The notes: generated by a model from the sequence alone, not told the origin. A DNA stretch of 64,000 nucleotides from Albibacillus kandeliae (GCF_003116585.1 NZ_QEHM01000004.1:62001-126000), one strand, 5' to 3'; counted from the stretch's first letter, positions 27,696-37,677 are shown. A program made the numbers and translations.

Positions 27696-30185
27696 TCAGC
27701 CGTCCTTGCGGATGACCTCGTTCTTCGGATCGTAGGGGCTGTCCTCGACGATCTCCGCGTCCCACAGCTGGTTCAGCATCCGCACCTTCAGCTTGGTACC
27801 GACCACCGCCAGTTCGGGCGAAACATAGCCCATGCCGATGGACTTGCCGAAGGCGACCGAATAGCCGCCCGAGGTCAGGCGCCCGACCTTGGTATCGCAA
27901 TCATAGAGCGCCTCGCGGCCCCACGGATCGGCATCCTCAGGTCCGTCGATCAGCAGCGTGACGCACTTCGAACGGATGCCCTTGGCCTCCATCGCGGCCT
28001 TGCCCCGGAACTCCTTGCCGAGGTCGACAAAGCGGGGCAGGTCGGCTTCCAGCGGAGTCGCGTCGCGGCCCAGTTCGGTGCCGAAGGCGCGATAGGATTT
28101 CTCCTGCCGCAGCCAGTTCTGCGCCCGTGCGCCGACCAGCTTCAGCCCATACTTCTCGCCCGCCGCCATCAGCTGGTCCCACAGGTAGGTCTGCATCTCG
28201 ATCGGGTGGTGCAGTTCCCAGCCCAGCTCGCCGGTATAGGCCACGCGGATGGCGCGGACCGGGCACATGCCCAGCTCGATCTCGCGCATCGACAGCCACG
28301 GGAAGCGCTTGTTGGACAGCACCGTTTCGGGCGAGGCGTCCTTGACGATCTCGTTCAGCACGTCGCGCGACTTGGGCCCAGCGATGGCGAAGACGCCCCA
28401 TTGGGTGGTCACGTCCTGGATCTCGATATAGCCGAACTCACCCGCCTTATCCTCGGCCGCCTTCTTCAGGTAGTCGGCGTCATAGGCCGTCCATGCTCCG
28501 GCGGAGACGAGGTAATACTCGTTCTCGCCCAGACGGACGATGGTGTACTCGGTGCGGGTGGTGCCCGCATCGGTCAGCGCATAGGTCAGGTTGATGCGGC
28601 CAACCTTGGGCAGCTTGTTGCAGGTGAACCAGTCGAGGAACTGGGTCGCGCCGGGGCCCTTGACCACGTGCTTGGTAAAGGCGGTGGCGTCGATCAGGCC
28701 CGCACCCTCTCGGATCGCCTTGGCCTCTTCCACCGCGTACTGCCACCAGCCGCCACGGCGGAAGCTGCGCGCGGCGTGATCGTCGAAACCGACCGGCGCG
28801 TAGTAGTTCGGACGCTCCCAGCCGTTCACCTGTCCGAACTGCGCGCCCAGTGCCTTCTGGCGGTCATAGACCGGCGCGGTGCGCAGCGGGCGAGCCGCCT
28901 CGCGCTCCTCGTCCGGGTGGTGGAGGACGAAGACGTGCGCGTAGCACTCCTCGTTCTTCTGCACCGCGTACTCGGTGGTCATCCACGAGCCGTAGCGCTT
29001 GGGATCGAGCGACGCCATGTCGATCTCTGCCTCGCCCTCGACCATCTGCTGGGCAAGGTAATAGCCGGTGCCGCCTGCCGCGGTGATCCCGAAGGAGAAG
29101 CCCTCGGCCAGCCACATGTTGCGCAGGCCCGGGGCCGGGCCGACCAGCGGGTTGCCATCGGGGGTATAGCAGATCGGGCCGTTGAAATCGTCCTTCAGGC
29201 CCACGGTCTCGGAGGTCGGGATCCGATGGATCATGCTCATGTACTCTTCCTCGATCCGTTCGAGGTCGAGCGGGAAGAGGTCGGCCCGGAAGCTCTCCGG
29301 CACGTCGTACTTGAAGCGCGCCGGGGCGCCCTGTTCGTAGGGGCCGAGGATCCAGCCGCCGCGCTCTTCACGAACGTACCACTTGGCGTCGGCATCGCGC
29401 AGCACCGGGTGTTCGCCATGGGTCTTGCGGTACTCGACCAGCGCCGGGTCCGGCTCGGTCACGATGTACTGGTGCTCCACCGGGATCGCCGGGATCTTGA
29501 TGCCCAGAAGCTTGGCGGTGCGCTGCGCATGGTTGCCGGTGGCGGTCACGACATGCTCGGCGGTGATCACCTGTTGTTCCTCGGAGGGGACGAGGTTCCC
29601 GCCCTTCTCGACCATCTTGGTCACGGTCACCTTCCACTCGGACCCGGTCCACTCATATCCGTCGACCTGCCACTTGCGCTCGATCAGGACGCCGCGCTGG
29701 CGGGCGCCCTTGGCCATCGCCATCGTCACGTCGGCCGGGTTGATGTAGCCGTCGGTCGGGTGATAGATCGCGCCCTTCAGGTCATCAGTGCGCACCAGAG
29801 GCCAGCGGTCCTTGATGTCGTTCGGCGACAGCCACTCGTAGGGCACGCCGCAGGTCTCCGCGGTGGAGGCATAGAGCATGTACTCGTCCATCCGCGCCTG
29901 GGTCTGCGCCATCCGCAGGTTGCCGACGACCGAGAAGCCCGCGTTCAGCCCGGTTTCCTCTTCCAGCGTCTTGTAGAAGTCGACCGAGTACTTGTGGATG
30001 TGGGTCGTCGCGTAGCTCATGTTGAAGAGCGGCAGCAGACCGGCGGCGTGCCATGTCGAGCCCGAGGTCAGTTCGTCGCGCTCCAGCAGCATGACATCTT
30101 CCCAGCCGGCGCGGGCAAGGTGATAGGCGATCGAGGTACCGACGGCACCACCGCCGACGACGAGAGCTTTGACGTGGGTCTTCAT
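27696..30185 (-). CDS. Dimethylglycine dehydrogenase-like FAD/GcvT two-domain oxidoreductase
   Basis: The 829-residue protein has an N-terminal DAO FAD domain (GGGAVG, residues 11-16), an FAO_M middle region and a C-terminal GcvT folate-binding half with its C-terminal barrel. The STWHAAGL motif with His46 corresponds to the His that holds FAD covalently in dimethylglycine dehydrogenase. The expected reaction is oxidative demethylation of an N-methylated glycine with transfer of the C1 unit to tetrahydrofolate. Dimethylglycine, sarcosine or a related methylated amine cannot be separated from sequence alone. The start at 30185 is chosen over the open frame upstream, which runs into RNase P RNA. 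Confidence 0.92.
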   Translation of the reverse strand: MKTHVKALVVGGGAVGTSIAYHLARAGWEDVMLLERDELTSGSTWHAAGLLPLFNMSYATTHIHKYSVDFYKTLEEETGLNAGFSVVGNLRMAQTQARMDEYMLYASTAETCGVPYEWLSPNDIKDRWPLVRTDDLKGAIYHPTDGYINPADVTMAMAKGARQRGVLIERKWQVDGYEWTGSEWKVTVTKMVEKGGNLVPSEEQQVITAEHVVTATGNHAQRTAKLLGIKIPAIPVEHQYIVTEPDPALVEYRKTHGEHPVLRDADAKWYVREERGGWILGPYEQGAPARFKYDVPESFRADLFPLDLERIEEEYMSMIHRIPTSETVGLKDDFNGPICYTPDGNPLVGPAPGLRNMWLAEGFSFGITAAGGTGYYLAQQMVEGEAEIDMASLDPKRYGSWMTTEYAVQKNEECYAHVFVLHHPDEEREAARPLRTAPVYDRQKALGAQFGQVNGWERPNYYAPVGFDDHAARSFRRGGWWQYAVEEAKAIREGAGLIDATAFTKHVVKGPGATQFLDWFTCNKLPKVGRINLTYALTDAGTTRTEYTIVRLGENEYYLVSAGAWTAYDADYLKKAAEDKAGEFGYIEIQDVTTQWGVFAIAGPKSRDVLNEIVKDASPETVLSNKRFPWLSMREIELGMCPVRAIRVAYTGELGWELHHPIEMQTYLWDQLMAAGEKYGLKLVGARAQNWLRQEKSYRAFGTELGRDATPLEADLPRFVDLGKEFRGKAAMEAKGIRSKCVTLLIDGPEDADPWGREALYDCDTKVGRLTSGGYSVAFGKSIGMGYVSPELAVVGTKLKVRMLNQLWDAEIVEDSPYDPKNEVIRKDG

Positions 30186-30427
30186 GGGCGCGACTCCGGG
30201 GATATGCGATTCTGGAGTCGGTTTTAGCGGAACCAGCAAAATATGTGCGGCAGGCCCGACATGTGACAGCCCGAAACCGACGCGGGCGCAGTCAGGGTGC
30301 GACTTGCACCGGGAACCCCCGCCGCAGCGTACCGAACGCCGCAGCGAAGGTGCCTGTTTCGCGGGCGACATCCCTCGGATCGACCGCAAGGGCGAGGCCG
30401 GGAAGACCGTCGCCGGCGATGAATAAC

Positions 30428-30820
30428 GCGCGGAGGGCCTGTAAGCCGGATTCTGTTCCGGGGTTGCCCCCTTCGATGACCATTCCTCTGGCGCACGTGT
30501 TGCCACGGCGCTCAAGCTGCCAACCCGACCCCTCTCGGCGGAAGCGAGCCTAGCGGCGGTATCCCTTGCGGGACCGGTCCCGCGCGGGGGTCCTATTCGG
30601 CATTGCTCCCGGTGGGGCTTGCCATGCCGCCCCCGTTGCCGGGGGCGCGGTGGGCTCTTACCCCACCGTTTCACCTTTACCCCGATCTGACTCGGGGCAG
30701 ACTGTTCTCTGTGGCGCTTTCCGTCGGGTTTCCCCGCCCGGGCGTTACCCGGCACCGCTGCTTCCTGGAGTCCGGACTTTCCTCGAGGCTTGCACCCCGC
30801 GGCCATCCGGCCCTCCGCGC
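30428..30820 (-). ncRNA. rnpB: RNase P RNA (bacterial type A)
   Basis: The catalytic RNA of RNase P, which matures tRNA 5' ends. On the minus strand P1 pairs GCGCGGAGGG (30820-30811) with CCCTCCGCGC (30437-30428). Just inside P1 lie the conserved 5' core GAGGAAAGTCCGGACTCC and, further on, ACAGAGAACAG; the 3' core ends GAATCCGGCTTACAGGCC. The length of about 393 nt is normal for Rhodobacterales. The long open frames across it are spurious. Confidence 0.97.
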
Positions 30821-30890
30821 ATCGCGGCATGTGGCATCAAGGACGGCGCAGGTCAAGCACCGGTCGCACGGCGAGACCGGGAACCGGGCT

Positions 30891-31526
30891 TCAGCCCTGC
30901 AGCACCCTCAGGTCGTCGCAGGTCACCCCGCCCCGGCCCCAGGGCCGATAGCGCAGGCGCACCGCCGCCAGCAGGGTCTCGTCATCCGCCTCGGCGGTGA
31001 ATCCCGCCGCCCGCGCAAGATCGCGCAGGCGCGCGCCCGCCGGAACCTCGCCGGTGCCCGGCATCGCTGCCAGCCCCTGCCGCGCCAGCCGCGCCCAGTC
31101 GAACCGTTCGCCCGGATCGGCCTTGCGCCCCGGCGCCATGCAGGAATGCCCGATCACCCCCTCGGGTGCGATCTCCCAGCGCGCCATGATACCGGGCAGC
31201 AGCGCCTCCAGCGCCCGCATCTGCGGTTCGGAGAACGGATGACGCCCGGTGTTGTCGAGCTCGATCCCGATGGAGCGTGAATTGATGTCGTCCTGCCCGC
31301 GCCATTCCCCCGCCCCGGCGTGCCAGGCCCGCATCTCCTCGTCGACCAGCTGCCAGAGCGTGCCGTCGTTGCCGATCAGGTAATGGGCGGAGACCTCGGC
31401 CAGTGGATCGCAGAGACGCTCGAGCGCCGCGGCGGCCGAGGACATGGCGGTGTAATGCAGGACGATGAGCGAGGGCGTCAGCCCGTCACGCCGCGGGCCG
31501 AAGTTCGGCGAGGCGTGACGGATCAT
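30891..31526 (-). CDS. ampD: N-acetylmuramoyl-L-alanine amidase, AmpD type
   Basis: This zinc amidase of the Amidase_2 family (211 residues) cleaves anhydro-muropeptides during peptidoglycan recycling. Zinc ligands are His24 in IVLHYTAM and a C-terminal His/Asp pair in GHSCMAPGRKADPG; the catalytic Glu is in IGIELDNTG. There is no signal peptide, favouring a cytoplasmic AmpD role over a lytic amidase. It ends 71 bp from rnpB, and a lipoprotein gene lies 5 bp upstream in the same direction. Confidence 0.88.
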   Translation of the reverse strand: MIRHASPNFGPRRDGLTPSLIVLHYTAMSSAAAALERLCDPLAEVSAHYLIGNDGTLWQLVDEEMRAWHAGAGEWRGQDDINSRSIGIELDNTGRHPFSEPQMRALEALLPGIMARWEIAPEGVIGHSCMAPGRKADPGERFDWARLARQGLAAMPGTGEVPAGARLRDLARAAGFTAEADDETLLAAVRLRYRPWGRGGVTCDDLRVLQG

Positions 31527-31531
31527 GCCGC

Positions 31532-32302
31532 TCAGTTGTTCTTGGCCGCGCGGAACGGCGCCGGGTTCCAGGCGCAGGCGTAGCCGTCCCCATCGGGGTC
31601 CAGCCCCAGCCGGTCGCGCTCGGGCCCGCCCTTGGACAGAAAGTCCATCTGGGCCTGGTCCGGCGAGTCGTACTTGGCGCAGGCGCGCTGGGTCCGGCCC
31701 GGCAGGCCGACGCCGGAACGGTCGTACATCCGCGTGCCGCGCGGGTGCGAGGTCTGCAGCGCGAAGGTCACGATGTTGGGATCGGCACTCCCGGTGCGCG
31801 AGGGCAGCGCGGTCGGCTGGATCACCTCGTATTCCTGCTTCATCTGGGCGATGCGCTGCGCGTCGTCCTGAATGGTCCGTTCCGCCGACACCGCCGCGAA
31901 ATCGTTCTCGGCCGAGATGCCCGGGTTGTCCGGCACCGCCGACTGGCCGGTCACGTCCACCGCACCGGCCTGAACCTGCGGCTGCGCCACCGCCTCGGGC
32001 AGAGGCCGCGCCGCCGGTTCGGCGACAGGCTGGGATCCGGCCGGGGACGAGGCCGCGAGCGCCGCTGCGGTTTCCGCCGCGATATCACCGGAATCCGCGC
32101 TGCTTCCCAGCCCCGCCGTTCCGGTCGCGCTCAAGGGCTGACCATCCACTGCCATCGGCGGCGCGAATCCGCCACCGGCGAGCGCCTGCTCGCGCGCCGC
32201 CCTGTCGGACTGGGAATCGAAATAGCCCGGCCCGCTCTCGGGAACCTGGGGGGCGCAGGCGGCCAGAGCGCCGACCGCCACGAGGGAAAAGAACAACCGC
32301 AT
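31532..32302 (-). CDS. Lipoprotein with C-terminal excalibur calcium-binding motif
   Basis: The 256-residue protein begins MRLFFSLVAVGALAAC, a lipobox (LAAC) directing lipidation. A long Ala/Pro/Gln-rich low-complexity region follows (about 30-130), then a C-terminal excalibur-like domain with RACAKYDSPDQA and DPDGDGYACAW, a DxDxDG calcium-binding loop with a flanking Cys pair. The start at 32302 has GAGG 6 nt upstream and gives the proper signal; a GTG 7 codons earlier is less likely. It probably sits in the envelope; function unknown. Confidence 0.82.
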   Translation of the reverse strand: MRLFFSLVAVGALAACAPQVPESGPGYFDSQSDRAAREQALAGGGFAPPMAVDGQPLSATGTAGLGSSADSGDIAAETAAALAASSPAGSQPVAEPAARPLPEAVAQPQVQAGAVDVTGQSAVPDNPGISAENDFAAVSAERTIQDDAQRIAQMKQEYEVIQPTALPSRTGSADPNIVTFALQTSHPRGTRMYDRSGVGLPGRTQRACAKYDSPDQAQMDFLSKGGPERDRLGLDPDGDGYACAWNPAPFRAAKNN

Positions 32303-32352
32303 GATTTGCCTCACAACTGCCACTTCGGGCTATCGCTGTCTTGGCCCGCCTT

Positions 32353-33840
32353 CTACCACCACTGTGCCGGTTTGGCCACAAAGCCCGCGGATTTCTCCAG
32401 CGACGCGGCGATATTCAGCAGATCGCCCTCGTCCCAGGGCTTGCCGATCAGCTGCAGACCCAGCGGCAGCCCCTGCTTGTCGAGCCCGGCAGGCACCGAG
32501 ATGCCCGGCAGCCCGGCAAGGTTCACCGTGACCGTGAAGACGTCGTTCAGATACATCTGCACCGGATCGGCCTCGGCCATCTCGCCCAGCCCAAAGGCCG
32601 AGGACGGCGTCGCCGGGGTCAGGATCGCATCCACCCCCTGCGCGAAGGCATCCTCGAAGTCCTTCTTGATCAGGGTCCGGACCTTGCGGGCCCGGTTGTA
32701 ATAGGCGTCGTAGAAACCGGCGGAGAGGACATAGGTCCCGATCATCACCCGGCGCTGCACCTCGTCGCCGAAGCCCTCGGCACGGGTCTTCTCGTACATC
32801 TCGGTGATGCCGTCGCCCTGTGCCAGCTTGGCGCGATGGCCATAGCGCACGCCGTCATAGCGCGCGAGGTTCGACGACGCCTCGGCGGGGGCGATCACGT
32901 AATAGGCCGGCAGCGCGTACTTGGTGTGCGGCAGACTGATGTCCACGATCTCGGCGCCCGCGTCCTTCAGCATGGCGGCGCCGTCGGACCAGATCTTCTC
33001 GATCTCTTCGGGTGTGCCGTCGATGCGGTACTCGCGCGGGATACCGATCTTCTTGCCCCGGATGTCGCCGGTCAGCAGTGCCTCGAAGTTCGGCACCGGC
33101 AGGTCGGTCGAAGTGCTGTCCTTGGCATCCGACGAGCACATGGCTTCCAGCATGATGGCCGCGTCGCGCACCGTCTTGGTCATCGGGCCCGCCTGGTCGA
33201 GCGAGGAGGCGAAGGCGATGATGCCCCAGCGCGAGCAGCGCCCGTAGGTCGGCTTGATCCCGACGATGCCGGTAAAGGCCGCGGGCTGGCGGATCGAACC
33301 GCCGGTGTCGGTGCCGGTCGCCGCAAGGCAGAGATCCGCCGCCACGGCCGAGGCCGACCCGCCGGAGGAACCGCCCGGGGTCAGAGCCGCTTCGTCATTG
33401 CCGCGCCGCCACGGGTTCACCGCATTGCCGTAGACCGAGGTCTCGTTCGACGAGCCCATGGCGAACTCGTCCATGTTCAGCTTGCCAAGCATCACGGCGC
33501 CCGCGTCGATCAGGTTCTGACTGACCGTCGATTCATATTCGGGACGGAAGCCCTCGAGGATGCCGCTCGCCGCCTGGGAGGGCACACCGCGCGTGCAGAA
33601 GAGATCCTTGATCCCGATCGGCAGGCCGCACATGGCCGGCGCATCGCCCTCGGCCAGACGCGCATCCGCCGCCCGGGCGCGCTCCATGGCGATCTCGGGG
33701 GTCTTGTGCACGAAGGCGTTCAGCGCATCCGCCGCGTCGATGGCCTTGAGGCAGGCCTCGGTCAGCTCGACGGACGTGGTCTCGCCCTTCTTCAGCGCGT
33801 CCCGCGCATCGGCCAGGGTAAGCTTGTTCAGATCAGCCAT
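32353..33840 (-). CDS. gatA: Asp-tRNA(Asn)/Glu-tRNA(Gln) amidotransferase subunit A
   Basis: This amidase subunit of GatCAB generates ammonia from glutamine to convert mischarged Glu-tRNA-Gln (and Asp-tRNA-Asn). The 495 residues carry the Ser-cisSer-Lys amidase signature: Lys in [10 protein letters not shown], and the Ser residues in [15 protein letters not shown] and [12 protein letters not shown]. The ATG overlaps the gatC stop by one base (TAATG). gatB is not in the window. Confidence 0.97.
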   Translation of the reverse strand: MADLNKLTLADARDALKKGETTSVELTEACLKAIDAADALNAFVHKTPEIAMERARAADARLAEGDAPAMCGLPIGIKDLFCTRGVPSQAASGILEGFRPEYESTVSQNLIDAGAVMLGKLNMDEFAMGSSNETSVYGNAVNPWRRGNDEAALTPGGSSGGSASAVAADLCLAATGTDTGGSIRQPAAFTGIVGIKPTYGRCSRWGIIAFASSLDQAGPMTKTVRDAAIMLEAMCSSDAKDSTSTDLPVPNFEALLTGDIRGKKIGIPREYRIDGTPEEIEKIWSDGAAMLKDAGAEIVDISLPHTKYALPAYYVIAPAEASSNLARYDGVRYGHRAKLAQGDGITEMYEKTRAEGFGDEVQRRVMIGTYVLSAGFYDAYYNRARKVRTLIKKDFEDAFAQGVDAILTPATPSSAFGLGEMAEADPVQMYLNDVFTVTVNLAGLPGISVPAGLDKQGLPLGLQLIGKPWDEGDLLNIAASLEKSAGFVAKPAQWW

Positions 33841-34127
33841 TATTCCACCACCTTCGGAACCGCGAAAAAGCCCTCGCGCGCATCCGGCGCGTTGGCCAGG
33901 ACCTGCGCCTGCTGATGCCCGTCGGTCACCTGGTCCTCGCGCCGCTTCAGCCGCATCGGGGTGACGGAGGTCATCGGCTCGACGCCCTCGACATCCACCT
34001 CGTTCAGCTGTTCGATGAACCCGAGGATACGGTTGAAATCCGCGGCCAGGGCCGGAAGCGCGTCGTCCTCGACCTTGATCCGCGCCAGCTTGGCCACCCG
34101 TGCGGCGGTGTTTTCGTCAATCGACAT
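33840..34127 (-). CDS. gatC: Asp/Glu-tRNA amidotransferase subunit C
   Basis: This 95-residue subunit stabilises the GatA-GatB complex. It shows the family pattern ([44 protein letters not shown]). It is the first gene of a gatCA pair and is coupled to gatA through TAATG. Confidence 0.95.
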   Translation of the reverse strand: MSIDENTAARVAKLARIKVEDDALPALAADFNRILGFIEQLNEVDVEGVEPMTSVTPMRLKRREDQVTDGHQQAQVLANAPDAREGFFAVPKVVE

Positions 34128-34210
34128 GGCGGTCCTCTTTGTACGTCAGGCCGCATTTACTCTGCACGCGCCCTGCTCGCAAGCCCGCGCCCGCTGCAAA
34201 GCGGCATCAT

Positions 34211-34350
34211 CGGGGGCGCTGCCCCCTCTTGGCCTGCGGCCAATTCACCCCCGGAGTATTTTCGAAGAAAAGATGAGCGGGGCGCGTCCTGCATCTTTTC
34301 TTCACAAGTACTCCGGGGGAGTCGCCGAAGGCGGCGGGGGCAGCGCCCCC
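34211..34350. repeat. Bipartite inverted REP-like element, copy A
   Basis: Two arms face each other. The left arm has GGGGGCGCTGCCCCC, then GGCC-TGC-GGCC, then ACCCCCGGAGTATTTTCGAA and GAAAAGATG. The right arm is roughly its inverted copy, ending GGGGGCAGCGCCCCC. The arms are separated by a short GGGGCGCGTCCTGC centre. The whole 140 bp is repeated as its reverse complement at 57027-57170 with high identity. It lies between gatC and the UPF0173 gene. Confidence 0.85.
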
Positions 34351-34357
34351 TGCTCCC

Positions 34358-35050
34358 TCAGAGGTCGATCGCGACCATGACCTCGGGCTCGATGACGTCA
34401 ACGCCCGGCAGCCCATCGACCAGCGCCTGCGCCGATTGCTCGAGGATCGGGAAGGTCTTGTAGTGGCAGGGGATCACGGTCTTGAAGTCGAAGTACTTCT
34501 TCGCGGCCCAGGCCGCGGCCTTCATGTCCATGGTGAAATGGCCACCGGCACAGAGGATGCCGATGTCGGGGCGGTAGTACTCTCCGAACCAGGCCATGTC
34601 GGCCATGATGTCGGTATCGCCGCTGAAATAGATGGTCCTGCCCTCGGCACGGATGATGTAGCCGGCCTCGGAGCCGCCGGTGCGGGGGCCGTTGGCGGTG
34701 GAATAGGTCGAGGAGTGCACCGCGTTGGTCATGGTGATCTTGACCCCGCCAAGGTCCACCGTGCCGCCCTTGTTGAAGCCGGTGGTCTCGACGCCCTCGG
34801 TCTCGGCCCAGTAGCTCATCAGGTCGAACTGGCCGACCAGTGGCACCTTCGACTTGCGCGCCAGCGCCAGCACGTCGCCGGAGTGGTCGAAATGGGCGTG
34901 GCTGAGCAGGATATGCGTGGCGCCGGTGGTGGCGGCCTCGTGCTTCTCCTCGGGCAGCACCGGGTTGCCGCTGAGCCAGGGGTCGATCAGGATGACCTTA
35001 TCGCCGGTTTCGAGCCGAAAGCCGCTGTGTCCGAGCCAGGTGAGTTTCAT
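34358..35050 (-). CDS. UPF0173 metal-dependent hydrolase (metallo-beta-lactamase fold)
   Basis: This 230-residue MBL-fold protein has the metal-binding motif LLSHAHFDHSGD, with further ligands in AGGHFTMD, SGDTD and PCHYKTFP. Members of UPF0173 (YtkL-like) are cytoplasmic hydrolases without a settled substrate. The start is the ATG at 35050. Its 3' end abuts bipartite repeat copy A. Confidence 0.92.
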   Translation of the reverse strand: MKLTWLGHSGFRLETGDKVILIDPWLSGNPVLPEEKHEAATTGATHILLSHAHFDHSGDVLALARKSKVPLVGQFDLMSYWAETEGVETTGFNKGGTVDLGGVKITMTNAVHSSTYSTANGPRTGGSEAGYIIRAEGRTIYFSGDTDIMADMAWFGEYYRPDIGILCAGGHFTMDMKAAAWAAKKYFDFKTVIPCHYKTFPILEQSAQALVDGLPGVDVIEPEVMVAIDL

Positions 35051-35150
35051 GGGCGTCTCCTCTTGTTGCCGGGGAGCCTAGCACCGCGCGGACAAAAATC
35101 CATGACGGGGGCACAAAAGTTTTGCGCTGACAGGCGTCTGGCGCCGGGGC

Positions 35151-35603
35151 TCAGGGGCGGCGGTCGCGGAAGAAGTCGCGCAGCATCGCCTCGGCCTCGG
35201 GCGCGGCCAGCCCGTCGTAGACCTCGGGGCGGTGATGCGCCTGCGGGTGCGCGAACACCCGGGCCCCATGCGCCACCCCGCCGGACTTCGGATCCGACGC
35301 CCCGTAGTAGAGGCGCGAGATGCGCGCGGCGGCGATGGCGGCGGCGCACATGGCGCAGGGTTCCAGCGTGACGTAGAGCGCGTAGCCCGTCAGCCGCTCG
35401 GACCCGGCAGCGGCGCAGGCGGCGCGGATGGTGAGGATCTCGGCATGGGCGGTCGGGTCGTTCAGTTCGCGGGTGCGGTTACCCGCCGCGGCCACGACCG
35501 CACCGCTGGCGTCCGCCAGCACCGCGCCGACTGGAACTTCGCCCCGCGCCGCGGCGGCGCGCGCCTCGTCAAGTGCCTGAGCCATATGGGATTTGAAGAC
35601 CAT
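35151..35603 (-). CDS. tadA: tRNA-specific adenosine(34) deaminase
   Basis: This enzyme deaminates A34 to inosine in tRNA-Arg(ACG), an essential decoding modification. The zinc/catalytic motifs HAE (in [11 protein letters not shown]) and PCAMC (in [12 protein letters not shown]) are intact in 150 residues. It is divergent from rluB with 63 bp between starts, giving two adjacent RNA-modification genes. Confidence 0.95.
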   Translation of the reverse strand: MVFKSHMAQALDEARAAAARGEVPVGAVLADASGAVVAAAGNRTRELNDPTAHAEILTIRAACAAAGSERLTGYALYVTLEPCAMCAAAIAAARISRLYYGASDPKSGGVAHGARVFAHPQAHHRPEVYDGLAAPEAEAMLRDFFRDRRP

Positions 35604-35666
35604 GCCGCAACCTGCCCCTTTGCCGCCCCTTCCGCAAGCGCGCGAATTGCTCTAACGCTCTTGGCC

Positions 35667-36590
35667 ATGAGCACCAATCCCCCTCCCGGCGACCGCATCG
35701 CCAAGGTTCTGGCCCGTGCCGGAGTCGCCTCGCGCCGCGAGGCGGAACGCATGATCGAGGCCGGTCGCGTTTCGGTCAACGGCAAGACCATCGACAGCCC
35801 GGCGCTGAACGTCACCGCCAAGGACCGTATCGTCGTGGACGGCAAACCGCTGCAGGAGGCCGAACCCGCGCGGCTCTGGCTCTATCACAAGCCGCCCGGG
35901 CTGGTGACCACGGCGCGCGACGAACAGGGCCGCAAGACCATCTTCGACGACCTGCCCGAGGAGATGCCCCGGGTGATGAGCGTCGGGCGGCTCGACCTCA
36001 ACTCGGAGGGCCTGCTGCTGCTGACGAACGACGGGGCGATCAAGCGCAAGCTGGAGCTGCCCAGCACCGGGTGGCTGCGCAAGTACCGCGTCCGCATCAA
36101 TGGCCGCCCCGAGGACAAGCATTTCGAACCGCTGCGCAAGGGCTTGGTCATCGGCGAGGAGAAGTTCCAGCCGATGATCGTCACGCTGGACCGCCAGCAG
36201 GGCGCCAACGCCTGGATCACCGTCGGTCTGCGCGAGGGCAAGAACCGCGAGATCCGCCGCGCGATGGAAGACCTCGGTTTTACCGTCAACCGGCTGATCC
36301 GGGTCTCCTACGGTCCGTTCCAGCTGGGCCAGCTCAAGGCGGGCGAGGTCGAGGAAGTGCGCCGCAAGGTGATGCGCGACCAGCTCGGTCTGGACGGGCC
36401 GGAGCCCGAGGGCACGGCACAGCCTGCGCGCAAGCCCGGGCGCAAGCCGCGCCCCGCTCAGGATGCGCGCGGCACCGAGCGGCCCGCGGGCCGGCCGGAC
36501 AAACCCCGCGGCGATGCTCCGCGCGGTGGCAAGCCGCGCCCGGGCGGCGCGCGCCCCGGCAGGCCGGGAAAGGGCCCCGGGCGGCCCTGA
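35667..36590 (+). CDS. rluB: 23S rRNA pseudouridine synthase, RluB/RsuA family
   Basis: The protein isomerises uridine in rRNA. An N-terminal S4 domain ([20 protein letters not shown]) precedes the catalytic domain with the Asp motif [16 protein letters not shown] and EGKNREIRR. After about residue 250 there is a strongly basic Arg/Pro/Gly-rich tail of some 55 residues, likely disordered and RNA-binding, typical of alphaproteobacterial members. The ATG at 35667 gives 307 residues; the frame extends upstream antisense to tadA and is not coding there. Confidence 0.92.
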   Translation: MSTNPPPGDRIAKVLARAGVASRREAERMIEAGRVSVNGKTIDSPALNVTAKDRIVVDGKPLQEAEPARLWLYHKPPGLVTTARDEQGRKTIFDDLPEEMPRVMSVGRLDLNSEGLLLLTNDGAIKRKLELPSTGWLRKYRVRINGRPEDKHFEPLRKGLVIGEEKFQPMIVTLDRQQGANAWITVGLREGKNREIRRAMEDLGFTVNRLIRVSYGPFQLGQLKAGEVEEVRRKVMRDQLGLDGPEPEGTAQPARKPGRKPRPAQDARGTERPAGRPDKPRGDAPRGGKPRPGGARPGRPGKGPGRP

Positions 36591-36697
36591 CCCCGGACGT
36601 CTGCTGCCGGTGGCCGTGGATTTTTCCCACAGCGCACTAGCAAGAAGCTGCTGCATGACCTAGATTTTTTCTGGACGTGGTAAGCGGGGGACGCCCA

Positions 36698-36787
36698 ATG
36701 TCGGGCAATGCAATGCAGAACGTCGCCTTCGTGGCGCTTTTCCTGCTCCTGTGCGGTGTCTGTACCGGCTGGCTCGGAGGGCTCTGA
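36698..36787 (+). CDS. Putative 29-residue single-span membrane peptide
   Basis: A short ORF begins MSGNAMQNVAFVALF and ends TGWLGGL, hydrophobic across its centre (residues about 8-25) with two Cys residues. A GGGGG run lies 7 nt before the ATG and its stop is 2 bp from the xpaC start, so it reads as the first gene of the xpaC/telA block. Too short for certainty; evidence is the start signal, the hydrophobic profile and tight spacing. Confidence 0.5.
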   Translation: MSGNAMQNVAFVALFLLLCGVCTGWLGGL

Positions 36788-36789
36788 CC

Positions 36790-37677
36790 ATGGCGCAGCG
36801 CTTTGGCGGCAAATACAGCCCCGATCCCCGCGAGGACGAGACCGGGACGCCGCAGCGCGGTGCCTATGACGGTGCCCGCGTCGAGCCGGTGGGTCTGCGC
36901 GCCAACCTGCTGTTCCTGCCCCCGGTCCTCCTGCTGTTCTTCAGTCTCGGCAGCGGAGCGGTCGGCCTTGCCTTTGGCGTCGCCGGGGCAGCCGTTCTGG
37001 CCCTCGCCGCGTGGCTGCTGCGGGGCGGGCTCAGGGCCGAGGCCGAGTTCAAGGCCCGCAAGGTGGCCCGCCGCCCCGCTTTTCCGCGCAAGATGGCCGC
37101 GAGCGTGCTGACCGGCATAGGCGCAGCCCTTGCCGTCTTTGCCTTTGAACCGGGCGTCGTGGCGCCGGTTCTCTACGGTCTGGTCGCCGGTGCCCTGCAC
37201 CTCGGGTCCTTCGGGCTCGACCCGCTGCGCAACAAGGGGATGGAGGGCATCGACACCTTCCAGCAGGACCGGGTGGCGCGCGTGGTCGACGAGGGCGAGA
37301 CCTACCTGCGGGAAATGACCGACGCCGTGCGGCGCGCCGGGGACCGGCGGATAGAGGGCCGGGTGGAACGGTTCCAGGCCACCGCGCGCGACCTGTTCCG
37401 CACCGTCGAGGAAGATCCGCGCGACCTGACCGCCGCGCGAAAGTACCTGACCGTCTACCTGATGGGCGCGCGGGACGCGACGATCAAGTTCGCCGACCTC
37501 TACGCACGCAACCGCGATTCGCGGGCGCTGGCCGATTACGAGGCGCTGCTGGACGACCTTGAGCAGAATTTCGCCGCCCGCACACGTGCCATGCTGCTTG
37601 ACGACCGCAGTGACCTTACCGTCGAGATAGAGGTGCTGCGCGACCGGCTGCAGCGCGAAGGCGTGCGTCCGAAATGA
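36790..37677 (+). CDS. xpaC: XpaC-family protein (5-bromo-4-chloroindolyl phosphate hydrolysis family)
   Basis: The 295-residue protein has two hydrophobic segments near residues 40-75 and a second pair near 105-145, followed by a soluble helical domain (QDRVARVVDEGETYLREMTDAV onwards), the XpaC layout. XpaC proteins are classically found beside TelA, and that is the case here (telA starts 75 bp downstream). Enzymatic activity is not established for the family; a membrane-associated stress role is inferred from genomic context. The ATG at 36790 is chosen because it directly follows the small peptide stop. Confidence 0.8.
   Translation: MAQRFGGKYSPDPREDETGTPQRGAYDGARVEPVGLRANLLFLPPVLLLFFSLGSGAVGLAFGVAGAAVLALAAWLLRGGLRAEAEFKARKVARRPAFPRKMAASVLTGIGAALAVFAFEPGVVAPVLYGLVAGALHLGSFGLDPLRNKGMEGIDTFQQDRVARVVDEGETYLREMTDAVRRAGDRRIEGRVERFQATARDLFRTVEEDPRDLTAARKYLTVYLMGARDATIKFADLYARNRDSRALADYEALLDDLEQNFAARTRAMLLDDRSDLTVEIEVLRDRLQREGVRPK

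Noticed and set aside
30186-30890. Open frames across the RNase P RNA region
   Set aside because: The RNA signature is unambiguous, and frames through it are incidental.
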